From positions 1 through 42,238 of the forward strand of contig JAFXDC010000045.1 of the NCBI GenBank assembly GCA_017516345.1: a stretch of DNA of 42,238 bases, given 5' to 3'. The position numbers and the translations under genes were made by a program. Of this stretch, positions 7,713 through 16,314 are shown in pieces. Under the pieces are notes generated by a model. It worked only from the letters and a program-made list of their open reading frames with translations. It made no database searches and was not told the origin of the DNA. How positions within the stretch are numbered: position 1 is the stretch's first letter; every line of letters begins with the position of its first letter. The stretch is from Clostridia bacterium (lineage in GTDB: Bacteria; Bacillota; Clostridia; Christensenellales; QALW01).

Positions 7713-9839
7713 TCAATAGTTGTAATCGGGCTTGGAGAATTCGTTATCAAGCCACTCAATACGCTTTCTTACCCAATCCTTATTAAACTCTGCCTGCTCG
7801 TCCACAGTCTTGCACGCACTTACGTAATCAGGCACGGGCCATATTCCATCCTTGAGTATGCTGTATACCTTGAAGTTTTCGTTCCAGGATTTTCTTATAA
7901 GATCTGCCGTATCATCAACAAGATCAAAATAGCTTTCCACTACGTCGTGCATTTCAAACCAACGCTTGCTCATTCTTTCCCTGAAGGATCGGTGCGACAT
8001 AAGATGCTGAAAATAAGTTCCGTATCTCGGCTGCCATCCCGTGTGGTCAAGCAGATCGGGGAATCCGACGTGGTTTCCAAGTCCGCTGTCAAAGTCCCAA
8101 ACGGGTCCCATCTTGAGCTTACCGCCGGTATCCTTATGGAAATATATACTGCTTGTAAACTCACTGTCGCAGTTTTTAAAGAGGGTCTCTACCAAGAACC
8201 AGTCTATAAAGCTGTCAACGTCAATATAGTCCTCATAGCCCACACCACTTATAATGGCCTGCTCTGCCGCTATAAAATAGTCGCGGATATAATCGCGCTG
8301 CTCCTTTGTAAGCTCATCGGCATCGGGATCCTTAAAGGTAACGCACCAGCCCTGAGGGGTCTGGAAATAGTGGTATCCCTTGGTGCCCTCGGCACGGAAA
8401 TCCTTCTCAAGCTCAAGCATCACTCCCACGTCGGGACCGGTCTCGTGCTGATTTAAGGTAAAGCGGGTGCTTGAGATATCCACCTTGTCACCAAGGAGAT
8501 AAAGTCCTCTGTACTCGCCGTTTACAAATACGTCCACAAATCTCATTCTGGGCGCAAAATCTGTGGCATCAAAATGCTTGGCGATCTCATATGCGGTATA
8601 ATTTCGCATCTGGGAAAGGTCAAGATGCGACGCTACCAGTATCCATGAGCGCTCGGGGGTAAGATCGAGGATCTGAGTCTTTTTTTCAAACTTCAGGGTG
8701 TACGGCTTTTTCTCAAGTCCCGAGCTGTACGCACCGCGCACCTTTGCTCCGCAGGCGGTAAGGGGAAGATCCGCTCCGTAGGATGCTCCGTTGCCGCAAA
8801 TGGCAAAGTAGGAGCTTACGTATTCTGTCTTTGAGCTTATTTTCTTCTCGCTGGTTATGCCGACGCATGGCAAGCCCGTGTCAAGCTGACGCACCGCAAT
8901 GGAAAGCTTTATCCTTTTAGTGCCCGACTCCACGTAGATACTGCGGCTGCCCGATATGTCCACCTTGGTCTGACCCGATACCACCGCCGTGTCCCCGACC
9001 GTGACCTTGGCGTTTGAGTCAAACTCCAGCACCGCCTTTTTAAGGTCGATCCCCGGAGGCACAAGGGCGGTAAATCTGCTGCCCTCCTGTTTAAGCTTGA
9101 TGTCGCAGACAAGTCCCTTATTATCCTCCATGGTAAGCTTCATGTTCTCAAGCTTCGGGGTCTTGTTTATGGTTACAAAAAGCTGCTTGGAAAGGTCTAT
9201 CTCCTCCCCGCCGCAGGTTACCTTAAGGTCGGATATATTGGTCTTGCCGTAGGCGTGAACGCTGAAGCTGCTGTATCCCTTCTTGACCGATACGCTTCCC
9301 TTAACGGCAGAGCCCTCGGCGCTTTCAAATACCGTGATGCCACCTATCTCCATGCGCACAGCATCACCCGAGCTCAGAGAGAACTCATATTTGGCATCCT
9401 TGTCAGAATAAAAATATCCGTTAAAAAGATAATACCTTCCGCTTGCAGGCTTTATGGCGTCGGTACCAAGAGTGCCGAGATAGCTTATGTCGTACTTGGC
9501 ATTGCCGAAATCCTTTACAAACTCCTCTGCCTTAAAATAATAGGTGATAAGCTCAAGTCCGTTTACCTTGGCCTTGATGCTGTCCACGTGCTGTGCAAAT
9601 ATCTCGGGCTCCTCGGTCGGAGCAGGCTCCTTCGTGGGCTCATCGGTCACCTCGTCTGTGGGCGCTTCTGTCGCGCCCTCTGTGATCTCCGGGCTCTCGG
9701 TGGGGTCTTGGGTAGCCACGGGCGAGCTCTGCAGGCTTTCATTGTTGGGCGCGCCCCCTATGTAGATGCCCCAGGATATGCATATGATGCCTATCACCAG
9801 GAGCGCCACTGTAAATAAGGTAAATAATTGCTTTTTCAT
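7713..9839 (-). CDS. Membrane-anchored CotH kinase family protein with PA14-like domain
   Basis: The 708-residue protein starts MKKQLFTLFTVALLV, an N-terminal membrane anchor with a short cytoplasmic end. A Pro/Thr/Glu-rich linker (about 35-85) follows, then a PA14-like segment with YLFNGYFYSDKDAKYEF near 135. From about residue 310 comes the CotH domain: KVRGAYSSGLEKKPYTLKF, SHLDLSQMRNYTAYEIAK, VNGEYRGLYLLGDKV and GPVWDFDSGLGN, the last being the conserved metal-binding loop. CotH is an atypical protein kinase in Bacillus spore coats; similar secreted proteins occur widely in gut Clostridia with unknown targets. The ATG at 9839 has GGAG eight bases upstream; a further-upstream start lacks one. 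Monocistronic. Confidence 0.85.
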   Translation of the reverse strand: MKKQLFTLFTVALLVIGIICISWGIYIGGAPNNESLQSSPVATQDPTESPEITEGATEAPTDEVTDEPTKEPAPTEEPEIFAQHVDSIKAKVNGLELITYYFKAEEFVKDFGNAKYDISYLGTLGTDAIKPASGRYYLFNGYFYSDKDAKYEFSLSSGDAVRMEIGGITVFESAEGSAVKGSVSVKKGYSSFSVHAYGKTNISDLKVTCGGEEIDLSKQLFVTINKTPKLENMKLTMEDNKGLVCDIKLKQEGSRFTALVPPGIDLKKAVLEFDSNAKVTVGDTAVVSGQTKVDISGSRSIYVESGTKRIKLSIAVRQLDTGLPCVGITSEKKISSKTEYVSSYFAICGNGASYGADLPLTACGAKVRGAYSSGLEKKPYTLKFEKKTQILDLTPERSWILVASHLDLSQMRNYTAYEIAKHFDATDFAPRMRFVDVFVNGEYRGLYLLGDKVDISSTRFTLNQHETGPDVGVMLELEKDFRAEGTKGYHYFQTPQGWCVTFKDPDADELTKEQRDYIRDYFIAAEQAIISGVGYEDYIDVDSFIDWFLVETLFKNCDSEFTSSIYFHKDTGGKLKMGPVWDFDSGLGNHVGFPDLLDHTGWQPRYGTYFQHLMSHRSFRERMSKRWFEMHDVVESYFDLVDDTADLIRKSWNENFKVYSILKDGIWPVPDYVSACKTVDEQAEFNKDWVRKRIEWLDNEFSKPDYNY

Positions 9840-9889
9840 ATCTGTTCTCCGAAAAAATATTTTCTGTGGAAATTGCAAACCTTTTTACT

Positions 9890-9918
9890 ATTTTAACAAA
9901 TCCTTTTGATAATTACAA
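9890..9918 (-). promoter_or_regulatory. Probable promoter of the CotH-family gene
   Basis: -35 TTGTAA (9913-9918), 17-bp spacer, -10 TAAAAT (9890-9895), 51 bp before the start codon. The surrounding region 9840-10060 is AT-rich and otherwise empty. Confidence 0.5.
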
Positions 9919-10063
9919 GTCTGATTTTACATATTTAATATAAATATTAATAAAAAAAAAACGAAAATTTACCTGTGCTTCACAATAATAAGGGAAAATA
10001 GTATGATGCGCGGCCTTCGCCTCGTTAACAACAAGCAGGAAATATCTTTTTTCTCTTTCCCAC

Positions 10064-10092
10064 TTGACAAAGGTTTTGCGGCGTGATATATT
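10064..10092 (+). promoter_or_regulatory. Promoter of the trpB T-box transcript
   Basis: Consensus -35 TTGACA (10064-10069), 17-bp spacer and -10 TATATT (10087-10092). It lies immediately upstream of the T-box leader, so transcription should start near 10099. Confidence 0.8.
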
Positions 10093-10098
10093 ATATCT

Positions 10099-10382
10099 AT
10101 TATTAAACCGTTGAAGCGGAAGTAAAATCGGTAATGCCTTTACAGAGAGCCCGCGTGCTGGAAGTCGGGTAAGAAACAAGCCGAAACAATGGGCCGCCGA
10201 GGGTGCAGTCAAAGGGAGTCCCGGTATAAGGGATACCGAGTATTCTGCAACGTCAAAGCACACGTAAGCTGCTTAGGGTATGCTTCTGCCCGTAAGTGCA
10301 CGCTTCAAGGCGTGAATCAAGGTGGCACCGCGGATAATCATTCGTCCTTGACAGTATTCCTGTCAAGGTCTTTGTTTTTTTG
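10099..10382 (+). promoter_or_regulatory. T-box leader (probable tRNA-Trp sensor) upstream of trpB
   Basis: The T-box core AAGGTGGCACCGCGG lies at 10319-10333. It is followed by a terminator with stem CCTTGACAG/CTGTCAAGG (10346-10368) and a T-rich tail, as in transcription-attenuating T-boxes. In Stem I, helices GCGG/CCGC and TCGGT/GCCGA enclose an internal loop whose 3' side reads AACAATGGG. UGG (10190-10192), just above the lower helix, is the likely specifier and fits the downstream gene. An AUG reading one base earlier is formally possible. Uncharged tRNA-Trp would stabilise the antiterminator and allow trpB expression. Confidence 0.9.
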
Positions 10383-10489
10383 GAGGTAGCATATGCTTGA
10401 TAAACGATGGCGTCCTTTAAATTAGCCCTTTAATTACTCGGTTTTTATAGCCTTTTACCTTTATTTTATTTCGGAAAGGAATATATTTT

Positions 10490-11707
10490 ATGAAGTTTAA
10501 TAATGTGGATTTTGATACCTACTTTAAAAATCATCCCGATGCCAACGGATATTTTGGCAAATACGGCGGCGCTTACATTGCTCCCGAGCTTAAGGCGGCC
10601 ATGCAGGAGATAACCGACGCCTACTTTAATATCTGCAAATCCCGCAAGTTCATCTCGGATCTCCGCAGGATCCGCCAAGAGTTTCAGGGCCGTCCAACCC
10701 CCATCTCACATCTTGAGCGTCTGAGCAACAAATACGGCAACGTCCATCTCTACGTTAAGCGCGAGGACCTTAACCATACCGGCGCTCACAAGCTCAACCA
10801 TTGCATGGGCGAGGCTCTGCTGGCCAAGTATATGGGTAAGAAAAAGGTCATCGCCGAAACAGGCGCGGGTCAGCACGGCGTAGCTCTTGCCACCGCCGCG
10901 GCATACTTCGGTCTTGAATGCGACATCTATATGGGCTCTGTGGACATAAAAAAGCAGGCTCCAAACGTTGCAAGAATGAAGATATTGGGCGCAAACGTCA
11001 TCGAGGTCACCGAGGGTCTGCAGACTCTGAAGGAGGCAGTGGACGCCGCATTTGCCGCCTATGCCAATGAGTATAAGGATTGCATCTATTGCATCGGCTC
11101 GGTGCTCGGCCCCCACCCATTCCCCATGATGGTCCGCGACTTCCAGAGCGTTGTGGGCATTGAGGCGCGCGAGCAGTTCCTCTCCATGACGGGCGAGCTT
11201 CCCGATGCCATCGTTGCCTGCGTAGGCGGCGGAAGCAATGCCGCAGGCTTCTTCTCGGGCTTCTTAAACGATCCGGTGGATATCTACGGTGTCGAGCCCC
11301 TGGGCAGAGGCCCCAAGCTCGGCGACCACGCCGCAAGCCTGCAGTACGGCACCGAGGGTGTTATGCACGGCTTTAACAGCATCATGCTCAAGGACGAAAA
11401 CGGCGAGCCCGCACCGGTCTACTCGGTGGCAAGCGGACTTGACTATCCCTCAAGCGGCCCCGAGCACGCATATTTGCGCGATCTTGGCAGGGTAAAATAC
11501 GACGTAATAGACGATGAGGACTCTGTAAACGCCTTCTTTGAGCTCTCTAAGATGGAGGGCATCATCCCCGCAATAGAAAGCTCCCACGCGGTTGCCTACG
11601 GCATCAAGCTTGCCAAGGAAATGGGCAGAGGCTCGGTGCTCATCAACCTCTCGGGCAGAGGCGACAAGGATATGGACTATATCATCGAAAAATACGGCAT
11701 CAGATAA
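10490..11707 (+). CDS. trpB: Tryptophan synthase beta chain, stand-alone
   Basis: PLP enzyme that condenses indole with serine to give tryptophan. At 405 residues it matches the canonical TrpB1 length. HTGAHKLN places the Schiff-base lysine at residue 101, followed by [11 protein letters not shown]; the phosphate-binding GGGSNA loop is near 245 and SGRGDKD near the end. The ATG has AAAGGA upstream. No trpA or other trp biosynthetic gene is adjacent, so salvage of exogenous indole or pairing with a distant trpA are both possible. Expression is probably controlled by the T-box immediately upstream. A strong terminator follows. Confidence 0.95.
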   Translation: MKFNNVDFDTYFKNHPDANGYFGKYGGAYIAPELKAAMQEITDAYFNICKSRKFISDLRRIRQEFQGRPTPISHLERLSNKYGNVHLYVKREDLNHTGAHKLNHCMGEALLAKYMGKKKVIAETGAGQHGVALATAAAYFGLECDIYMGSVDIKKQAPNVARMKILGANVIEVTEGLQTLKEAVDAAFAAYANEYKDCIYCIGSVLGPHPFPMMVRDFQSVVGIEAREQFLSMTGELPDAIVACVGGGSNAAGFFSGFLNDPVDIYGVEPLGRGPKLGDHAASLQYGTEGVMHGFNSIMLKDENGEPAPVYSVASGLDYPSSGPEHAYLRDLGRVKYDVIDDEDSVNAFFELSKMEGIIPAIESSHAVAYGIKLAKEMGRGSVLINLSGRGDKDMDYIIEKYGIR

Positions 11708-11716
11708 TAAAAGCTT

Positions 11717-11746
11717 AAAAGACCGTTGCGCAAGCAACGGTCTTTT
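11717..11746 (+). terminator. Terminator after trpB
   Basis: A long perfect stem, AAAAGACCGTTGC/GCAACGGTCTTTT, with loop gcaa and a T tail, 9 bp after the trpB stop. It may also serve the convergent lipoprotein gene. Confidence 0.9.
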
Positions 11747-11803
11747 TGTATGCTTATTTATTTTGCCCAAAGGCAGATCTCCCGCTCAAAGGAAAATTTC
11801 CCG

Positions 11804-12466
11804 TCAGCCTTGGGGAGCGGGCTGCACGGGCAATGTTGTGGTCGTAGGCTTGCTCGGCACTGTAACAAGAGCGGCAAAGAAGAAATCAACGTACCATTTG
11901 CCGTCTATTTTTACGCAGGGAACGAAAGCGCCCTCGCCAATACTGTCCTGCTCTCCGTCAGCGTACTTGAATTTACCGCTATACTGTACTATTGCGACCT
12001 CCTTAAACAGCTCGTCTATCTGATCCTCTGTCAAAAAGCCCGCCTCGACGTAATATTCCCTTACGGTATTGATGTACTTCTCGCTTGATATCTCGGTGGA
12101 TATCTTGGTAGTTACCTCAAGCATCTCAACCGTCCGCTTATTCTCGTTGAACTTATCCTCCATATAATCATAGAGCTTGCTCTTCATATCGGCCTTACCC
12201 TCATACTCGACGTCAAAGACCTCAGCCATAGCCTCGTATGAAAACTCCGGTATTAACTCAAAAAACGCGTCGGTATCACAATAAAAGTATGCAGTAATAA
12301 AGTCCTTAGCGACTAGCTCGGGAGTCAGCATTTGGGGCTCTGCCGCATCGGAGCCGTTAAACCAATCATCAAAGGGAAGGTCTATCCCAAGCTCATCACA
12401 AGCGCAAAAGCAAGGAATGAGCGCAAAAATAAAGCAAACAGCCAATATCTTTTTGAACATTTTCAT
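11804..12466 (-). CDS. Uncharacterised lipoprotein
   Basis: A 220-residue protein with a lipoprotein signal peptide (MKMFKKILAVCFIFALIPCF) and lipidation cysteine at about position 23 (FCAC). The mature part is acidic and lysine-rich, with no catalytic motif I recognise. The middle, around FFELIPEFSYEAMAEVFD and KSKLYDYMEDKF, resembles the small alpha+beta lipoproteins common in Clostridia that carry DUF-type stress or anchoring domains; that is only an impression. ATG at 12466 or the next in-frame ATG at 12460 could be the start; both have AGG-containing leaders. It is transcribed from its own promoter between the transporter operon and trpB. Confidence 0.7.
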   Translation of the reverse strand: MKMFKKILAVCFIFALIPCFCACDELGIDLPFDDWFNGSDAAEPQMLTPELVAKDFITAYFYCDTDAFFELIPEFSYEAMAEVFDVEYEGKADMKSKLYDYMEDKFNENKRTVEMLEVTTKISTEISSEKYINTVREYYVEAGFLTEDQIDELFKEVAIVQYSGKFKYADGEQDSIGEGAFVPCVKIDGKWYVDFFFAALVTVPSKPTTTTLPVQPAPQG

Positions 12467-12489
12467 CACCTATTTCCTATATTTTCCTT

Positions 12490-12518
12490 ATTATAGCATA
12501 GGCTTGGCAATATTTCAA
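12490..12518 (-). promoter_or_regulatory. Promoter of the 11.8-kb lipoprotein gene
   Basis: -35 TTGAAA (12513-12518), 17-bp spacer, -10 TATAAT (12490-12495), 24 bp upstream of the start codon. It separates this gene from the upstream ABC transporter operon. Confidence 0.75.
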
Positions 12519-12531
12519 TACCCTTTTTACG

Positions 12532-13341
12532 TTAATTCAGAAGTGCTCTGTCGCTTGCAAAGGTCTCTCCGCTTGTTTGTGAGAATTTCTCTATAAGCGC
12601 CTCCACCGTAAGCTCCTGCTTCTCCTTGCCCGAAACGTCAAGGATTATTCTGCCCTCGTGCATCATTATAAGGCGGTTGCCGTGCGCGATGGCATCCTTC
12701 ATGTTGTGGGTGACCATAAGTGCGGTCAGATCATTCTCTGCTATGAGCTTATCCGATATCTCCAACACCTTTGCCGCAGTCTTGGGATCAAGGGCGGCGG
12801 TATGCTCATCAAGAAGGAGCAGCTTGGGCTTTTTAAGGGTCGCCATAAGCAGGGTCAGCGCCTGACGCTGTCCGCCCGAAAGCAAGCCCACCTTGGCGGT
12901 CATACGATCCTCAAGACCCAGTCCCAGAACCGACAAAAGCTCGCGAAATTCCTTTCGCTCGGCAGCGGTTATGCTCCAGCCGAGCCCGCGCAGCTTTCCT
13001 CTGCGGGCGGCAAGAGCAAGATTCTCCTCTATCTGCATATTGGATGCCGTACCCGTCATGGGATCCTGAAATACCCTTCCGATATATTTTGCACGCTTGT
13101 GCTCGGGAAGCTTGGTTATGTCTACCGAGTCTATCATGATGCTTCCGCGGTCAATGTGAAATACTCCCGCAGTTGCGTTCAGCATGGTGGATTTTCCCGC
13201 ACCGTTGCCACCGATGACCGTTACGAAATCTCCCGGGGCAAGGTCAATGCTAAGGTCGTTAAGGGCGATCTTTTCATTCACGGTACCCGGATAGAATGCC
13301 TTGGTAACGTTTTTTAAAGAAAGCATTGGCTTATCCGACAT
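12532..13341 (-). CDS. ABC transporter ATP-binding protein (TrpXYZ/COG1101 type)
   Basis: Cytoplasmic ATPase of an amino-acid-type importer; 269 residues from the start chosen. Walker A is GGNGAGKST near residue 40, the ABC signature LLSGGQRQAL near 150, Walker B LLLLDEHTAALD near 172 and the switch histidine in MVTHN near 205. The frame is open 17 codons further upstream, but MSDKPMLSL at 13341 is preceded by GGAGGAGGGATGAT and abuts the permease stop codon. It is the last gene of the T-box-controlled operon. No terminator was noticed between it and the next lipoprotein promoter. Confidence 0.88.
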   Translation of the reverse strand: MSDKPMLSLKNVTKAFYPGTVNEKIALNDLSIDLAPGDFVTVIGGNGAGKSTMLNATAGVFHIDRGSIMIDSVDITKLPEHKRAKYIGRVFQDPMTGTASNMQIEENLALAARRGKLRGLGWSITAAERKEFRELLSVLGLGLEDRMTAKVGLLSGGQRQALTLLMATLKKPKLLLLDEHTAALDPKTAAKVLEISDKLIAENDLTALMVTHNMKDAIAHGNRLIMMHEGRIILDVSGKEKQELTVEALIEKFSQTSGETFASDRALLN

Positions 13342-13342
13342 A

Positions 13343-14299
13343 TCATCCCTCCTCCTTTTTTGCGTCTTTAACGTGCTGATCCCTTTTATCAAGGGAGGAT
13401 CTTTTGCCTATCTTATTGAAAAATCCCGTTAAGCAAAGCGCCGCTATGACCACCACTGCGGTCATTATCTTAAGGTCGGTGGAGGGCATGCCCGAGAAGA
13501 TAACAAGGGCGACCACCACTCTGTAGATCACAGACCCCACCACTATGCCCGTAAGCTTGAGCATAAAATTCTTTGCCTTGGAGAATATCGCCTCTCCGAT
13601 TATGATGGATGCAAGTCCTATAACTATCGCGCCAACACCCATGTTTACGTCGGAATATCCCTGATATTGGCATAAAAGTGAGCCCGACATGGCGATAAGT
13701 CCGTTTGAGAGAGCAAGTCCGATTATCTTGGTAAGGTCGGTATCTATTCCCTGCGCACGGCACATTTTTTCATTGTTGCCCGTTGCTCTGATGGAGGAGC
13801 CTATCTCGGTGCCGAAGAACAGATATAAAAGTCCTATCACCGCAACGCATATCACCACTCCCAGCAGTATCGCCGCACTCATCTTATCCATACCCATAAG
13901 GGCGCCCACCTTGGTGTACAGCACGTTTGAGCTGAATTTAAGCAGGGAAAGGTTTGCCGTTCCCTGAGTCCCCGTGGCAAGGCTCATAATATGAATGTTG
14001 ATGGAATACAGACTTATCATGGTAAGTATACCCGCAAGAATGGGGGGTATCTTAAGCTTGGTATGGAGCACACCCGTAATTATTCCCGCAATACAGCCCG
14101 CAACAAAAGCCACGAGCACCGCAAGCACGGGATGCACCTCCTGCCAGATAAGCAATGCCGCAACCGATGCTCCGAGGGTGATGCACCCCTCGCACGTCAG
14201 GTCGGCAAAGTCAAGAATGCGGTATGAGATATACACGCCAAGGGCAAGTATCGCCCAGATAAGTCCCTGAGACGCGCCCGAAATCAAAATGTCTACCAT
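13343..14299 (-). CDS. ABC transporter permease (TrpXYZ/COG4120 type)
   Basis: A 318-residue polytopic membrane protein with eight or nine hydrophobic segments. It begins MVDILISGASQGLIWAILAL with the conserved ISYRILDFADLTCEG block, and has IGSSIRATGNNEKMCRAQGI in the cytoplasmic coupling region around residue 170. It belongs to the branched-chain/simple-sugar permease superfamily. It sits between the solute-binding protein (88 bp upstream) and the ATPase (stop and next start one base apart). Substrate is inferred from the leader and from the family, in which tryptophan transporters such as streptococcal TrpXYZ are known. Confidence 0.88.
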   Translation of the reverse strand: MVDILISGASQGLIWAILALGVYISYRILDFADLTCEGCITLGASVAALLIWQEVHPVLAVLVAFVAGCIAGIITGVLHTKLKIPPILAGILTMISLYSINIHIMSLATGTQGTANLSLLKFSSNVLYTKVGALMGMDKMSAAILLGVVICVAVIGLLYLFFGTEIGSSIRATGNNEKMCRAQGIDTDLTKIIGLALSNGLIAMSGSLLCQYQGYSDVNMGVGAIVIGLASIIIGEAIFSKAKNFMLKLTGIVVGSVIYRVVVALVIFSGMPSTDLKIMTAVVVIAALCLTGFFNKIGKRSSLDKRDQHVKDAKKEEG

Positions 14300-14387
14300 A
14301 ATTATTACTTCCTTAGCTCGCTTTCAAGGGCTGCGCAAAAAAGCGCGACCCTTAATGTGTTTTCAGCTTATTACGCTGTCCTTTTTC

Positions 14388-15431
14388 TTATTTTCCGCTG
14401 TTAAGGGAATGAACGGTTGCCGCACCGTTTGCAAGCACGTTGTCGGTGGGGATGTAGATGGCATCCACGCCTGCCGCCTTAAGGGAAATAAATGCCGACT
14501 GGATATCGTTGATGTCGCCAATGCCCTTTTCAACAAAGCTGTATCCCTTTGCCTCGCACTCCGCCTTGGCAAGACCGATCTGGAATACCGAGTTGGTCTC
14601 TGCGGAGGTGTAAAGAAGTCCGATCTTGATGTCATCCTTGCCAAGAAGCTCGCCGATAAGGTCTATCTGCATGGCAACGGGGTTGATGTCGGATACGCCG
14701 CTTACGTTGCCGCCCGGAACCTCCATGGACTCCACAAGGCCTGCATCAACAGGATTGGTGACCGCATTAAACAGAACCGGGATCTTGCTCTCTGCGGTAG
14801 CCGCCGCGGCTGCCTGAGAGGAGGAGGTGGCAATGGTATAAATAAGATCCACCTTCTGGGTCACAAAGCTCTCTGCAATGGTAACGTTGTTGGACTGCTC
14901 GTTGCTTGCATTCTTGTCCTCTATCTTTACCTTCTTGCCTGCGGCATCCATGCGAACGGAAAGCTGATCCTGGAAGCCCTCGTTGGCCTGGTCAAGGGCA
15001 ACGTGCTGTAAAAGCTGCAGAATGCCTACCGTAAAGTCGGCACCCTCTGTTACGATGGCAGACTCAACACGCTCAACCTTCTTACTGCCGCTCGCGGTGG
15101 CCCTTTGGGAGACCGATTCGGGAATGGTAAAGCCTATCTGCTCTGCTACCTCCTGATTTACAGAAAGCGCAGGGTTGGGATCCATCTGTACAGCCATGGT
15201 GGAAACGTCCGCACCGTCAAGGAGAATGTCTGCCGCCATATTGCCCGCCTTAACGCCAAGGCTGTAGTAGTCAACTCCGTAAGTGGCTACGCCCGCAAGG
15301 TCATTCATTCCGGTCTCACCGCATACTATTGGGATGTTATATCCCGCGCTCTGTCCGTCGCATCCCGCAAAGGCCATAACGCCCAGCATCATCATAATTG
15401 CCATTATCAGGCTTAAGATCTTCTTTTTCAT
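14388..15431 (-). CDS. Circularly permuted TrpX-family (COG2984) ABC substrate-binding lipoprotein
   Basis: Type I periplasmic-binding-fold receptor of the importer; 347 residues with signal peptide and lipidation Cys24 (AFAGC). The order is abnormal. Residues 32-107, from NIPIVCGETG to GFTIPESV, match what is normally the family's C-terminus. A linker (108-132) follows, then 133-347, starting FTVGILQLLQHVALDQA, which is the usual beginning of the mature protein, through IATSSSQAAAAA, VTNPVDAGLV and LYTSAETNSV, to the final DAIYIPTDNVLANGAATVHSLNSGK. In ordinary members that last segment runs straight into an IPVxxGE-like block; here it ends in TAA and the missing block is at the N-terminus. 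Nothing is lost overall, so the protein is probably functional. It is first in its operon, behind a T-box. Confidence 0.9.
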   Translation of the reverse strand: MKKKILSLIMAIMMMLGVMAFAGCDGQSAGYNIPIVCGETGMNDLAGVATYGVDYYSLGVKAGNMAADILLDGADVSTMAVQMDPNPALSVNQEVAEQIGFTIPESVSQRATASGSKKVERVESAIVTEGADFTVGILQLLQHVALDQANEGFQDQLSVRMDAAGKKVKIEDKNASNEQSNNVTIAESFVTQKVDLIYTIATSSSQAAAAATAESKIPVLFNAVTNPVDAGLVESMEVPGGNVSGVSDINPVAMQIDLIGELLGKDDIKIGLLYTSAETNSVFQIGLAKAECEAKGYSFVEKGIGDINDIQSAFISLKAAGVDAIYIPTDNVLANGAATVHSLNSGK

Positions 15432-15498
15432 TTTAATATCTCTCCTATAATATGATTTTTATTTTAACCGAGCGCCCTCGCGCCCGTAAAATTCAATA

Positions 15499-15827
15499 AA
15501 AAAAGCTCTGCACTAAGCATGGTTATGCTTAATGCAGAGACGAAATGATCGCGTTACCACTCTGCTTTGCCCCCGCCTTACGGCAAGAGGCCTCTATGGG
15601 CATTGAATATTCAATGTCTTCCGATATCACGGTCGAACCCGTCGCGGCACCTGAGGCTCGCGAAGCTCCCGAAGTGTATTTCATTGCACCGCCGCCGTTA
15701 CCTCGCACCAACCGATAACTCTCTTAAGAGCTCTTGCGCAACTACTTATTTTCGATCATAGCCTTTATACTACTGTTCTACTATTTTAAAAGGATCCGCC
15801 AAACGCTTTACCTTGCTACTGTATTAC
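15499..15827 (-). promoter_or_regulatory. T-box leader of the ABC importer operon (probable tRNA-Tyr sensor)
   Basis: On the minus strand the T-box core GTGGTAACGCGATC lies at 15547-15560. It is followed by a 15-bp terminator stem CTCTGCATTAAGCAT/ATGCTTAGTGCAGAG (15506-15539) and a run of seven U. Stem I helices CGAA/TTCG and GTTGC/GCAAT enclose the specifier loop: 5' side AATAAGTA (AGUA loop-E motif), 3' side GAAATACAC. UAC (15676-15678), two bases above the lower helix, is the best specifier candidate (tyrosine); AUA or ACA are alternatives. No UGG occupies this position. The conserved apical GGTTGGTGCGAGG is present. Confidence 0.88.
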
Positions 15828-15833
15828 ACTATT

Positions 15834-15862
15834 GTTTTATCACATATGCCCGAATTTGTCAA
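15834..15862 (-). promoter_or_regulatory. Promoter of the T-box/ABC importer operon
   Basis: -35 TTGACA (15857-15862), 17-bp spacer, -10 TAAAAC (15834-15839), just upstream of the T-box leader. With the leader it accounts for the gene-free stretch 15432-15930. Confidence 0.6.
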
Positions 15863-15930
15863 CAGGGTTTTCAGATATTTTTTTGTTATTTCGATGATCT
15901 TAACTTAAAATACCTGTTTTCCCATATTCT

Positions 15931-16314
15931 TTACAGCCTGAAGCCCTTGGGGATAAGCTCCTCTACTCTTGTAAGCTCAACCCTACCGTCGCCCGACTCA
16001 AGCACCACCTCGGCATCCCTCGCAAGCTCACACATCACCTGCAGACATATGCCGCACGGGTACGGCGTGTCCCCGCTTGATACCACAGCCACCGCGCTGA
16101 ACTCGCGCTCACCGCAGGCAACACCGTGGCAAAGAGCATTGCGCTCTGCACAAATGGTGGCACCGTAGGAGGAATTCTCCACGTTACAGCCCGAGTATAT
16201 ACCGTTTTTGCCAAGTACCGCGGCGCCCACCCTATAGCCCGAATAGGGCGCATAGGCGTTTTCCATCGCGGCGCGTGCCGCGGCAAGTAATTTATCTTTT
16301 AATACCGAATCCAT
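15931..16314 (-). CDS. cdd: Cytidine deaminase
   Basis: Zinc enzyme converting cytidine/deoxycytidine to uridine/deoxyuridine in pyrimidine salvage. At 127 residues it is the short homotetrameric type. The catalytic CAERNA motif is near residue 55 and the two-cysteine PCGICLQV zinc motif near 86; YAPYSGYRVGAA at the N-terminus is standard. It is last in the phoH-pgpH-ybeY-cdd cluster and overlaps ybeY by 23 bp, so it is translationally coupled. Confidence 0.95.
   Translation of the reverse strand: MDSVLKDKLLAAARAAMENAYAPYSGYRVGAAVLGKNGIYSGCNVENSSYGATICAERNALCHGVACGEREFSAVAVVSSGDTPYPCGICLQVMCELARDAEVVLESGDGRVELTRVEELIPKGFRL

Noticed and set aside
9913-10263. 116-codon minus-strand frame across the trpB leader
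   Set aside because: Overlaps a near-consensus promoter and the T-box on the other strand; no ribosome binding site.
15499-15711. Minus-strand open frame of 60 codons inside the second T-box
   Set aside because: The region is explained by T-box structure and terminator; no start signals.
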